This document shows, in pieces, positions 51,138-58,704 of a stretch of DNA of 64,000 nt. Each line of letters begins with the position of its first letter. Position 1 is the stretch's first letter. This stretch comes from Jiangella asiatica. GTDB lineage: Bacteria > Actinomycetota > Actinomycetes > Jiangellales > Jiangellaceae. Made by a program: the position numbers and the translations under genes. Where the stretch lies: positions 1 through 64,000 of the forward strand of contig NZ_SMKZ01000008.1 of the NCBI RefSeq assembly GCF_004349065.1, in the 5' to 3' direction. The notes under the pieces are model-generated. The model had not been told where the DNA came from. It ran no database searches and worked only from the letters and a program-made list of their open reading frames with translations.

Positions 51138-52342
51138 CGGCCACGTCCACACCCCCGGCCTCGCGGCTGCGCGGCCGCGACACCGTCCGCGTCGCCTTCT
51201 CCGGCCTGCGTGCGCGGCCGCTGCGCGCGGTGCTGTCCGCGCTGGGCATCGCCGTCGGCATCGCCGCCATGGTAGCCGTGGTCGGCATCTCGGCCAGTAG
51301 CCGCGAACAGGTCAACGACCAGCTGCGCCAGCTCGGCACCAACCTGCTGACCATCACGCCGGGCCAGCAGCTGACGGGAGGCGAGGCCAAGCTTCCCCCT
51401 GACAGCGTCGACATGGTCGCCCGTGTCGGCCCGGTCACCGCCGTCAGCGCCATCGGCACGGTCGACGACGCTTCGGTCTTCCGCAACCAGCACATCCCCG
51501 AAGAACAGACCAACGGGCTCTCGGTGAACGCGGCCCGGCCCGACCTCCTCGACACCATCTCGGGCACGGTCGCCTCCGGACGCTGGCTCGACGACGCGCT
51601 CGCCCAGTTCCCGACGGTCGTGCTCGGCGCCGACGCCGCCGAACGCCTCGGCATCAACCGCACCGACGGCAGCGGCCAGGTATGGCTCGGCGGCGAGTGG
51701 TTCACCGTCGTCGGGATCCTCGACCCGGTGCCGCTGGCTCCCGAGCTGGACTCGTCGGTCCTGATCGGCTGGCCCGTCGCCGCGGACCTTCTCGGCTTCG
51801 ACGGATCGCCGACGACGATCTACGAGCGATCCGACGAAGACGCGGTGGACGACGTCCGTGCCGTGCTCCCGGCCACCGCGAACCCCGACCACCCCGAAGA
51901 GGTCTCGGTCAGCCGGCCCTCGGACGCGCTGGCCGCCCAAGCCGCCGCCGACGAGACCCTCACCACCTTGCTGCTCGCCCTGGGCGGCGTCGCGTTGCTG
52001 GTCGGTGGCATCGGCGTGGCTAACACGATGGTCATCGCAGTGCTGGAGCGACGCTCCGAGATCGGCCTGCGCCGCGCGCTCGGCGCCACTCGCGCCCACG
52101 TCCGCCGCCAGTTCCTCGGAGAGTCCGTCCTGCTCGCCGGCCTCGGGGGCATCGGCGGCGCTGCCCTCGGCGGCGTCGTGACCGCCGCGTTCGCGCAGAC
52201 CCGGGACTGGCCGTTCGCCTTGCCGGTATGGGTCCTCGCCGGCGCCGCGGCCGCTACCGTCCTGGTCGGTGCCATCGCCGGCGCGTACCCCGCCGCCCGT
52301 GCCGCCCGCATGCCACCCACCGCCGCCCTGGCGACGGTGTAG
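51134..52342 (+). CDS. MacB-type ABC permease (FtsX-like)
   Basis: 402 residues. Helix 1 (PLRAVLSALGIAVGIAAMVAVVGI) is followed by a long extracellular MacB periplasmic-core-like domain (about 60-260). A C-terminal FtsX domain has three helices (LLLALGGVALLVGGIGVANTM, then the cytoplasmic ERRSEIGLRRALGATRAHV coupling motif). This is the standard mechanotransmission permease. With the ATPase and HlyD partner it should export a peptide, antibiotic or lipid. The ATG overlaps the ATPase stop. The operon is divergent from and probably regulated by the two-component system. Confidence 0.93.
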   Translation: MTATSTPPASRLRGRDTVRVAFSGLRARPLRAVLSALGIAVGIAAMVAVVGISASSREQVNDQLRQLGTNLLTITPGQQLTGGEAKLPPDSVDMVARVGPVTAVSAIGTVDDASVFRNQHIPEEQTNGLSVNAARPDLLDTISGTVASGRWLDDALAQFPTVVLGADAAERLGINRTDGSGQVWLGGEWFTVVGILDPVPLAPELDSSVLIGWPVAADLLGFDGSPTTIYERSDEDAVDDVRAVLPATANPDHPEEVSVSRPSDALAAQAAADETLTTLLLALGGVALLVGGIGVANTMVIAVLERRSEIGLRRALGATRAHVRRQFLGESVLLAGLGGIGGAALGGVVTAAFAQTRDWPFALPVWVLAGAAAATVLVGAIAGAYPAARAARMPPTAALATV

Positions 52343-52345
52343 CGC

Positions 52346-52362
52346 CACGAGCACGCCTCGTG
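52346..52362 (+). terminator. Weak stem-loop after the exporter operon
   Basis: CACGAG and CTCGTG form a 6-bp stem with a 5-base loop, four bases after the permease stop. There is no T tract. Confidence 0.3.
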
Positions 52363-52537
52363 CTGTCCGTCGTACTGCACCCGCGTCCTGTCGTGGTCTG
52401 TCACACACCGTCTGCCCGTCCGTCTGTAGACGGCCCTGGGCCTCCAGGGGTATGCGTCAAGCAGACCGCGGCTGGTCCCACCCCCGCCAGTACTCGCCGA
52501 CCACGTGACCCCAGCACTCACCGGGGTCACACCGGCC

Positions 52538-52745
52538 GGCGTGCTGGTGTCGGCGCTTGCGTCCGGTCGGTTACCGCATGTCTCGGGCGCCATCTATGAC
52601 GACCGCGATGCCGTGGAGCTCGGCGACGGCCGCGAGCTCCCGAGCGAGGTGAGGATCTGGGCCGCCGGGTTCGGCGCGCCGGACCCGGCCGTGCGCAGTG
52701 CGGGCCAAGCGGGACGAGGCGCCGGCCACCCGCTGAACGAGCAGC
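52538..52745 (+). pseudogene. NAD(P)/FAD oxidoreductase fragment
   Basis: The frame reads AGVLVSALASGRLPHVSGAI and continues ELGDGRELPSEVRIWAAGFG, then APDPAVRSAG. The second part is like the hallmark tAxGxxxP-type region of type-II NADH dehydrogenase-like flavoproteins (xVxWAAGFxxPDLAxRSG). No glycine-rich FAD or NAD motif precedes it, so only a piece survives. Directly downstream is an ECF sigma fragment; such oxidoreductase and SigJ-type sigma genes are often neighbours in actinomycetes. Confidence 0.42.
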
Positions 52746-52790
52746 CTGGACCGGCCGCGAAGGAGAGGTGTGGAGCTGTGAGCTGTGAGC

Positions 52791-52963
52791 GAGCACGCCG
52801 TCCTGGAGACGCTGACGCCGACCGAGCGGGCCACGTGGACGGCGAGCTGGACGGCGTCCTGGCGATGCGGGTCGACGACGCTCGCACCACCGACCTCTAT
52901 CTCGTCCGCAACCCGGACGAGCTGACCTGCATCGACTCCGAGATCGCGCTCACCCTGCGGTGA
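52791..52963 (+). pseudogene. ECF sigma factor (SigJ/ECF41-like) C-terminal fragment
   Basis: In one frame 52791-52832 reads EHAVLETLTPTERA, like the start of sigma region 4 (VLLETLTPxERAVF). In another frame, ELDGVLAMRVDDARTTDLYL continuing VRNPDELTCIDSEIALTLR resembles the SnoaL-like C-terminal extension that SigJ/ECF41 factors carry. The helix-turn-helix between the two is gone, so the fragment arose by deletion with a frame change. The assignment rests on short matches in the right order. Confidence 0.5.
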
Positions 52964-53010
52964 ACGCCGGTAGTGGCCGCCCGGTCGCGCGGATGGCGCC
53001 GCCCACGGAG

Positions 53011-53029
53011 TGAGGTTAGGGATGCCTTA
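53011..53029. promoter_or_regulatory. DtxR/IdeR-like iron box upstream of siderophore importer
   Basis: TGAGGTTAGGGATGCCTTA matches 14 of 19 positions of the consensus TWAGGTTAGSCTAACCTWA. It lies 12-30 bases before the first FecCD permease ATG, so iron-loaded IdeR/DtxR would block transcription. Confidence 0.6.
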
Positions 53030-53040
53030 GATTTGGCAGC

Positions 53041-54063
53041 ATGTCGAACAGGTCCGGGTGGAGCGACGCGAAGCTCGGCATCGGAATCGTGGCCGCGATG
53101 GCCGCCCTCGTGCTCGTGGTGGCGCTGGGCCTGGCCATCGGCACTCGCGCGCTGCCGTTGGCCGACGTCGTCGACGCCCTGCGCTCCCACGACCACAGCG
53201 ACGCGGCCATCATCGTCTGGGACCAGCGGCTGCCGCGCACCCTGCTCGGCGCGCTCGTCGGCGCGGCACTCGGGGTCGGCGGCGCGATGGCTCAGGGCAT
53301 CACCCGCAACCCGCTGGCGGATCCGGCGCTGCTGGGGGTCTCCGCCGGTGCGGCGCTGGCGATCGTCGTCGGGTCGCTGGCGTTCGGCATCACCGCGTTG
53401 GCGCCGCAGATCGTCGTCGCCACCGTGGGCGCGGCCGCGGCGGGCGCGGTCATCCTGGCGCTGACGGGGTTCGGGCACGGCGGGGTACCACCGGTCACGC
53501 TGGCGCTGGTCGGGCTGTCGCTGTCCGCGCTCATCGTCGCCGTCGTCTCCATTCTGGTGCTGCTCGACGCGCAGACGCTCGACGAGTACCGGTACTGGCT
53601 GGTCGGCGCGCTGTCCGGGCGCGGCACCCCCACGCTGACGACGGTGGCGCCCGTCCTGATCCTCGGGTTGGCCGCCGCGGTGACCGCCGTGCGCGGCTTG
53701 GACGCCCTCGCGCTCGGCGACGACGTGGCCCGCGGCCTGGGGGTGCGCGTGACGCGGGCCCGGATCGCGGCCGGGCTCGCCGTCATCCTGCTGACGGCGA
53801 CGGCCGTGGCCGCCGCGGGCCCGATCGCGTTCGTCGGGCTGGTCGTCCCGCATGCCGCGCGGGCGATCACCGGGCCACGGCACGGCTGGCTGCTGCCGTA
53901 CTCGGCGCTGCTCGGCGCCACCCTCCTCGTCGCCGCCGACGTGGTCGGGCGGGTGGTGGCGCGGCCCGGCGAGGTGCAGGTCGGCGTGGTGACGGCGCTG
54001 GTGGGTGCGCCGATGGTGCTGCTGATGTTGCGGCGGACGGCTCGGGCAGGTGCGGCGCTGTGA
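53041..54063 (+). CDS. Iron-siderophore ABC permease (FecCD family), first subunit
   Basis: 340 residues with about nine to ten hydrophobic segments. Family marks: DQRLPRTLLGALVGAALGVGGAMAQGITRNPLADPALLGVSAGAAL (residues ~60-105) and EYRYWLVGALSGRGTPTL, then VTRARIAAGLAVILLTATAVAAAGPIAFVGLVVPHAAR. The ATG at 53041 is directly behind the iron box, with no strong Shine-Dalgarno. It forms the BtuC/FhuB-like channel with the next subunit, whose GTG start overlaps its stop (GTGA). Confidence 0.94.
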   Translation: MSNRSGWSDAKLGIGIVAAMAALVLVVALGLAIGTRALPLADVVDALRSHDHSDAAIIVWDQRLPRTLLGALVGAALGVGGAMAQGITRNPLADPALLGVSAGAALAIVVGSLAFGITALAPQIVVATVGAAAAGAVILALTGFGHGGVPPVTLALVGLSLSALIVAVVSILVLLDAQTLDEYRYWLVGALSGRGTPTLTTVAPVLILGLAAAVTAVRGLDALALGDDVARGLGVRVTRARIAAGLAVILLTATAVAAAGPIAFVGLVVPHAARAITGPRHGWLLPYSALLGATLLVAADVVGRVVARPGEVQVGVVTALVGAPMVLLMLRRTARAGAAL

Positions 54064-55193
54064 CCGTGGTGCGTTCCCGAGCAGTGCGGCAGCGCGACGG
54101 CGAAGCCGCGACGCTCGCACGGTCCGGGCCGGCGGTGGTGCTGCGCTGGCGTGGCGCCGGTGTGTTGGTGCACCCGCGCACCTGGGCCGTCGGAGCCGTG
54201 CTGGCCGCCGTCGTCGCCGCCCTGTGCATCGTCGCGCTCGCCGTGGGAACCCAGTGGCTCCCGCTCGACGACGTCGCCCGCGGCCTGGTGGGCGAGGCGG
54301 AGCGGGCGACCAACCTGACCGTGCGGCGGTTCCGGCTGCCACGGGTCGTGGTGGCGGTTCTGGTCGGCGCCGCGCTCGGGCTGGCCGGCGCGCTGGTGCA
54401 GGCGGTGACGCGCAACCCGATCGCCGCGCCGGACGTGATCGGCGTGACCGCGGGAGCGAGCTTCGGCGCGGTACTGGTGCTGCTGGCCTTCGGCGGCACG
54501 ACGTTCGGTGCCGGGGGAGCGGCGGCCGAGCTCTCGCGGGTCGGGCTGCCGCTGGGCGCCGTCGCCGGAGCGTTCGTCGCAGCGGCCATCGTGCTCGGGC
54601 TGGGTGCCGGGAAGGGACCGTCCTTCGCCACGCAGCGGGTCGTGCTGGTCGGCATCGTGTGCCACGCCGCGTTCATCGGCCTGGTGCACTGGGGCCTGAC
54701 CCGCGGCGACGTCGACCAGGCCACCCGGGCCGCGGCCTGGCTGGTCGGCAGCCTGCACGGGCGCGGCTGGGAGCACGTCACCGGGCTCGCGGTGGCGCTG
54801 GCGCTGCTGTTGCCGGTCGCGCTCGTGCTGGGCCGGTCGTTGAGCGCGCTGTCGCTCGGCGAGCCGTCGGCGGCCACCCTCGGGGTCCGGGTCCGGCGCA
54901 CGCAGCTCGGCGTGTTCCTGGTGGCGTTCGCGCTCACCGGCGCCGCGGTGGCGGCGGCCGGGCCGGTCGGCTTCATCGCGCTGCTCGCGCCGCAGATCGC
55001 CCGGCGGCTGGTCCGCGCACCCGGGATGCCACTGGTCGCGTCCGCGCTCACCGGCGCGGCCGTGCTGCTGGCCGCCGACGTGCTGGCCCGGCTGGCGGTC
55101 CCCGGCGTCGAGCTGCCGGCCGGCGCCGTCACGGCGCTGGTCGGCGCCCCGTACCTGCTCTGGCTCGTCGTCCGCTCGGAAGGACAGAGATGA
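54060..55193 (+). CDS. Iron-siderophore ABC permease (FecCD family), second subunit
   Basis: 377 residues. The GTG at 54060 overlaps the previous stop. An N-terminal cytoplasmic stretch of ~40 residues precedes the first helix. Family marks include RLPRVVVAVLVGAALGLAGALVQAVTRNPIAAPDVIGVTAGA, AAWLVGSLHGRGWEHV and AAAGPVGFIALLAPQIARRLV. ATGA overlap couples it to the ATPase gene. It pairs with the first subunit to form the membrane channel of the siderophore importer. Confidence 0.93.
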   Translation: MTVVRSRAVRQRDGEAATLARSGPAVVLRWRGAGVLVHPRTWAVGAVLAAVVAALCIVALAVGTQWLPLDDVARGLVGEAERATNLTVRRFRLPRVVVAVLVGAALGLAGALVQAVTRNPIAAPDVIGVTAGASFGAVLVLLAFGGTTFGAGGAAAELSRVGLPLGAVAGAFVAAAIVLGLGAGKGPSFATQRVVLVGIVCHAAFIGLVHWGLTRGDVDQATRAAAWLVGSLHGRGWEHVTGLAVALALLLPVALVLGRSLSALSLGEPSAATLGVRVRRTQLGVFLVAFALTGAAVAAAGPVGFIALLAPQIARRLVRAPGMPLVASALTGAAVLLAADVLARLAVPGVELPAGAVTALVGAPYLLWLVVRSEGQR

Positions 55194-56023
55194 GTGTCAT
55201 CGGCGCCACCGGCGCACCGGCCTCTGAAAAGGTCGTGCCGCTCCTGCGCGGTCAGGCGTTGCGGCTGGCGTACGGGCCGGACCGCGTCGTCGTCGACGGG
55301 CTCGACCTGGAGCTGCCGCCGGGCAAGGTGACGGCGGTGATCGGCGCCAACGGCTCGGGCAAGTCCACGGTGCTGCGCGCGCTGGCCCGCCTACTGCGGC
55401 CGGTCGACGGGCAGGTGCTGCTCGACGGCCGTGACATCCACCAGATGCGCACCCGCGACGTGGCGCGGCAGCTCGGGCTGCTGCCGCAGGCGCCGGTGTC
55501 GCCGGACGGCATCACCGTCCGCGACCTGGTGCGCCGTGGCCGCACCCCGCACACGTCGCTGTGGCGGCAGTGGAGCGACGCGGACGAGGCCGCGCTGCTG
55601 GCCGCGCTGGCGGCGACCGACCTGACCGAGCTCGCCGACGATCCCGTGGACGCACTCTCCGGCGGTCAGCGCCAGCGCGCCTGGCTGGCCCTGGTGATCG
55701 CGCAGGAGACGCCGCTGCTGCTGCTCGACGAGCCGACCACGTTCCTCGACATCGCGCACCAGGTGGACGTGCTGGAGCTGGTGCGGGCGCTGAACCGGGA
55801 CGCCGGCCGGACCGTCGTGATGGTGTTGCACGACCTCAACCAGGCGTGCCGGTTCGCGGACCACCTCGTGGCGTTGCGCGGCGGCAGGATCGTGACCGCC
55901 GGTCCGCCGGCCGCCGTGGTCACCACCGAGCTGGTCCGGACCGTGTTCGACCTGGACGCCATGATCGTGCCCGACCCCGTTGGCGGCACCCCCATGGTCG
56001 TACCCATCGGGCGGGCGAAGTAA
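55190..56023 (+). CDS. Iron-siderophore ABC ATPase (FecE/FepC-like)
   Basis: 277 residues. Walker A GANGSGKSTVLRALARLLRP, Q-loop LGLLPQAPVSPDGITVRDLV, signature LSGGQRQR, Walker B LLLLDEPTTFLDIAHQ and switch VLHDLNQACRFADH. The DEPTTFLD with HQ pattern is specific to FecE/FhuC type iron-siderophore and B12 importers. The start ATG 55190 overlaps the upstream stop (ATGA). The stop codon is part of the second iron box, ahead of the binding-protein gene. Confidence 0.95.
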   Translation: MSVIGATGAPASEKVVPLLRGQALRLAYGPDRVVVDGLDLELPPGKVTAVIGANGSGKSTVLRALARLLRPVDGQVLLDGRDIHQMRTRDVARQLGLLPQAPVSPDGITVRDLVRRGRTPHTSLWRQWSDADEAALLAALAATDLTELADDPVDALSGGQRQRAWLALVIAQETPLLLLDEPTTFLDIAHQVDVLELVRALNRDAGRTVVMVLHDLNQACRFADHLVALRGGRIVTAGPPAAVVTTELVRTVFDLDAMIVPDPVGGTPMVVPIGRAK

Positions 56024-56039
56024 GGTATGCCTGGCCTTT
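56021..56039. promoter_or_regulatory. Second DtxR/IdeR-like iron box
   Basis: TAAGGTATGCCTGGCCTTT matches 14 of 19 consensus positions and lies 27-45 bases before the binding-protein start. It suggests a separate iron-controlled promoter for the binding protein inside the operon. Confidence 0.5.
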
Positions 56040-56065
56040 CTTCCATCGTCTGAAGGAGACACGTC

Positions 56066-57052
56066 GTGTTCCGATACAACGGGCGGTGGCGTCGTGTCGC
56101 CGCCGCGGCGATGCTGACCCTGACCGCGACGCTGACGGCGTGCGGCGGCGACGACTCCACGGAGACCTCGACCACCGACGGTGCCGAGGCGGCCGCCGGC
56201 GACTTCCCGCGGACCATCACCCACCACAAGGGCGAGACCGAGATCGAGAGCCAGCCCGAGCGCGTCGTGGCGCTGGACAACAGCCTGGTCGAGGCCGTCG
56301 TGGCGCTGGAGCGGCCACTGGTCGGCGGCATCTCCAGCTACCGGGACCTGACCGGCTTCCCGGAGTACCTCGGCGACGCGGTGGCCGACACCGAGGAGGT
56401 CGGGCCGCTGGAGTCACCCGACCTGGAGGCCATCGCGCTGCTCGAGCCGGATCTGATCGTCTCGGCCAGCGTCCGCCACGACGCCCTGTACGACGAGCTG
56501 TCGGCCATCGCACCGACCGTGTTCGTCGAGACCACGGGCCCGACCTGGAAAGACAACATCAGGTTGCTGGCGGAGGCACTCGGCACCGAGGACCTGGCCG
56601 ACGAGGTGCTGACCGAGTACGAGACCCGGGCGGCAGAGCTCGGCGCGGCCATCAACGAGGCGGCCGGCGACCCGACGGTGTCGATGGTCCGCTTCCTCGA
56701 CGGACCGACGCGCCTCTATGCCAACGCATCGTTCAGCGGCATCGTCTTCCAGGACATGGGCCTGGCCCGCCCGGCGCCCCAGGACGTCGACGAGTTCGCC
56801 GTCGAGATCGGCGAGGAGGAGATCCGCCAGGCCGACGGCGACCACATCTTCGTCACCATGTTCTCCGGCGGGGAGGAGTCCGAGGAGCGGTTCCTGCGCA
56901 ACCCGCTGTGGGGCCAGCTGGCCGGTGTCCAGGCCGGCAACGTGCACGAGGTGGCCGACGAGATCTGGATGACCTCCGTCAGCGTCCAGGGTGCGCACAT
57001 GATGATGGACGACATGGCGGAGATCTTCGACGTCGACCCGATGACGGGTTGA
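56066..57052 (+). CDS. Iron-siderophore ABC binding lipoprotein
   Basis: 328 residues. The signal peptide ends in lipobox LTAC (Cys26). The Fe/B12 periplasmic-binding fold follows: RVVALDNSLVEAVVALERPLVGG, then PDLEAIALLEPDLIVSASVRH and the C-terminal half with NPLWGQLAGVQAGNVHEV. A long connecting helix is seen around LAEALGTEDLADEVLTEYETRAAELGAAI. GTG 56066 follows GAAGGAG. The binding protein delivers ferric siderophore to the FecCD/FecE complex encoded upstream. Confidence 0.93.
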   Translation: MFRYNGRWRRVAAAAMLTLTATLTACGGDDSTETSTTDGAEAAAGDFPRTITHHKGETEIESQPERVVALDNSLVEAVVALERPLVGGISSYRDLTGFPEYLGDAVADTEEVGPLESPDLEAIALLEPDLIVSASVRHDALYDELSAIAPTVFVETTGPTWKDNIRLLAEALGTEDLADEVLTEYETRAAELGAAINEAAGDPTVSMVRFLDGPTRLYANASFSGIVFQDMGLARPAPQDVDEFAVEIGEEEIRQADGDHIFVTMFSGGEESEERFLRNPLWGQLAGVQAGNVHEVADEIWMTSVSVQGAHMMMDDMAEIFDVDPMTG

Positions 57053-57151
57053 GTCGTTCGGGCCGCTGGGATCGGTTGACGCCCCTGATAAGGTCTCCGC
57101 CCTGGCTGAATGGTGCCGGAGGGGTTCCCGATCGACATCAGGAGGACCGCG

Positions 57152-58045
57152 ATGAGTCCGGACCCCGCCAGCCTCCCCGCCCCCATACCGCCGCTCGACG
57201 CCGCGCAGTTGGTCAGTGCGTTGTACCGCGAGCACGACGTGCGGCTCGAACTGGTCGGCGTCGCGCCGGGCGGTGAGGTCGGCGCCGCCTTCGTCCGCTG
57301 GCCGGACGGCCGGGACGGCGTGCTCACCCGGGCCGGTGACGGCTCGGGTGAGTCCGAGGCGTCGTTGCGCGCGACCGCCGAGGTACTCGAGCTGGCGAGG
57401 ACCCACGGCGTGCCCGCGCCGCGCTACGACCTGATCGCCGCGGTGGACGGCGCGCACGTCGTCGTCCAGGAACGGTTGCCTGGCGCGCTGCCCGAGGCCG
57501 TCGATGCCCTGCTGGTCGACCGGATGGTCGCCGCCACACAGGTGTGGTCCGGGCTCCTCGCCGGCCGTACCGAGCTGGAGCCGCCGTCGCTGTACCTGAC
57601 CGATAGCGGCCCGGGCTTCTGCCTGCACGAGTCGCTGAGTCGCTACGACGCGAGGACCCGCGGACTGCTCGGACAGGTCCGCGAGATCGGCCGCGGGATC
57701 GGCGAGCTGACCGGCGAGGACCTGGTGCACCTCGACTTCCACCCGGGCAACGTCCTGGTCGACGCCACCGGCACGATCACCGGGATCGTCGACTGGGACG
57801 GCTGGGGCCGAGGCGACCGCTGGTTCGCGCTGGAGGTGCTGGCGTTCAACCTGAGCCGGCTACGTGCCGACCCGCTGGTCCGTCGTCGGCTGGACGAGTT
57901 GATCACCGCGTCCGTCGCCCCGGAGCGGTTGCTGGCCTACCGGGCACACCTCGGTCTGCGACAGGTCGACTGGGCGATCCGTCACCACGGCCCGGCCGAG
58001 GTCGACTTCTGGCTCGGCACCGCCGCGGACCGGCTCACCACGTGA
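57152..58045 (+). CDS. Aminoglycoside-phosphotransferase-fold protein (APH family)
   Basis: 297 residues. The kinase-like fold shows a catalytic loop HLDFHPGNVLVD (about residues 193-204), with the catalytic Asp and Asn, and a metal-binding VDWDGWGRGDRW about 20 residues later. The N-terminal lobe is diverged (RLELVGVAPGG and PDGRDGVLTRAG). Such proteins phosphorylate antibiotics or small alcohols (choline-kinase-like). The ATG at 57152 has AGGAGG, better than GTG/ATG options farther upstream. No resistance role can be claimed from sequence alone. Confidence 0.87.
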   Translation: MSPDPASLPAPIPPLDAAQLVSALYREHDVRLELVGVAPGGEVGAAFVRWPDGRDGVLTRAGDGSGESEASLRATAEVLELARTHGVPAPRYDLIAAVDGAHVVVQERLPGALPEAVDALLVDRMVAATQVWSGLLAGRTELEPPSLYLTDSGPGFCLHESLSRYDARTRGLLGQVREIGRGIGELTGEDLVHLDFHPGNVLVDATGTITGIVDWDGWGRGDRWFALEVLAFNLSRLRADPLVRRRLDELITASVAPERLLAYRAHLGLRQVDWAIRHHGPAEVDFWLGTAADRLTT

Positions 58046-58065
58046 CAACGCAGTATCGTGCGGCC

Positions 58066-58263
58066 ATGTGGCTGGATCGTCTGCTCGGCTCCTGGCGGTT
58101 CACCATGAACCACTCGGCGATGCCCGAGCCCGTCACCGGGCGGCAGCGCTATGTCGGGCGCTTCCGCGGCGCCGATGCCATCGACTGTGCCGGCGAGTAC
58201 TCCCGCGACCTCGGCGCCACTTGGCAGCACGACTTCACGATGACCTGCAGCCGCATCGAGTGA
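58066..58263 (+). CDS. Short DUF1579-like protein, probably internally deleted
   Basis: 65 residues from ATG 58066 (or 73 from GTG 58042, which overlaps the upstream stop as GTGA). The start MWLDRLLGSWRFTMNHSAMP and the end GEYSRDLGATWQHDFTMTCSR resemble the two ends of ~140-residue lipocalin-like proteins (DUF1579 type), with the central ~70 residues missing but the frame kept. It may be a deletion remnant that is still translated. It lies 7 bases before the VOC gene. Confidence 0.5.
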   Translation: MWLDRLLGSWRFTMNHSAMPEPVTGRQRYVGRFRGADAIDCAGEYSRDLGATWQHDFTMTCSRIE

Positions 58264-58270
58264 GGCCACC

Positions 58271-58690
58271 ATGAGTGAGGCAGAAGTACACCTTCAGGCC
58301 GCCGTGCTCCACGTCAGCAGCCTGGACCGCGCGATCGACTTCTACACGGAGCTGCTGGGGTTGGAGGTGGCGCGCCGTACCGCGGACGCTGCCGTTCTCG
58401 CCACCCGCAGCGGAACCTCCACCATCGCCATGCGGGAGCGGCACGTCCAGCACGTCACCGACCGCACGGTGCAGGCACTGGTGTGGCGCCTGCCCACGAT
58501 CGGCCTGCTGGACGAGCTCGAGCAGCGGCTAAGCCGCCTGACGTCGAGGTCCACCAGGCACGTGCTGACCGAGGACGCCATCACCCTGCTCAGTGCGTGG
58601 GACCCGGAGGGGCAGCGGCTCGTGTTCCTGCATCACGACGGCGACAACGACCTGCCGCGGGACATCCCCGCGGAGGTGTTCTGGTACTGA
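58271..58690 (+). CDS. VOC-superfamily (glyoxalase-like) protein
   Basis: 139 residues. The N-terminal beta-alpha-beta unit is clear: QAAVLHVSSLDRAIDFYTELLGLEVARRTADAAVLA with His14. The second half ends with ITLLSAWDPEGQRLVFLHHDG. Metal ligands would be His14 and a C-terminal Glu/His, but the C-terminal Glu is not at the classic place, so catalytic status is uncertain. VOC proteins include glyoxalase I, dioxygenases and antibiotic-binding proteins. ATG 58271 is eight bases after the preceding stop. Confidence 0.85.
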   Translation: MSEAEVHLQAAVLHVSSLDRAIDFYTELLGLEVARRTADAAVLATRSGTSTIAMRERHVQHVTDRTVQALVWRLPTIGLLDELEQRLSRLTSRSTRHVLTEDAITLLSAWDPEGQRLVFLHHDGDNDLPRDIPAEVFWY

Positions 58691-58704
58691 AGGGCTGCAT
58701 GACG

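Noticed and set aside
53292-54776. Long minus-strand frame opposite the FecCD permeases
   Set aside because: Ala/Thr/Arg-rich shadow of the permease genes without motifs or ribosome binding site.
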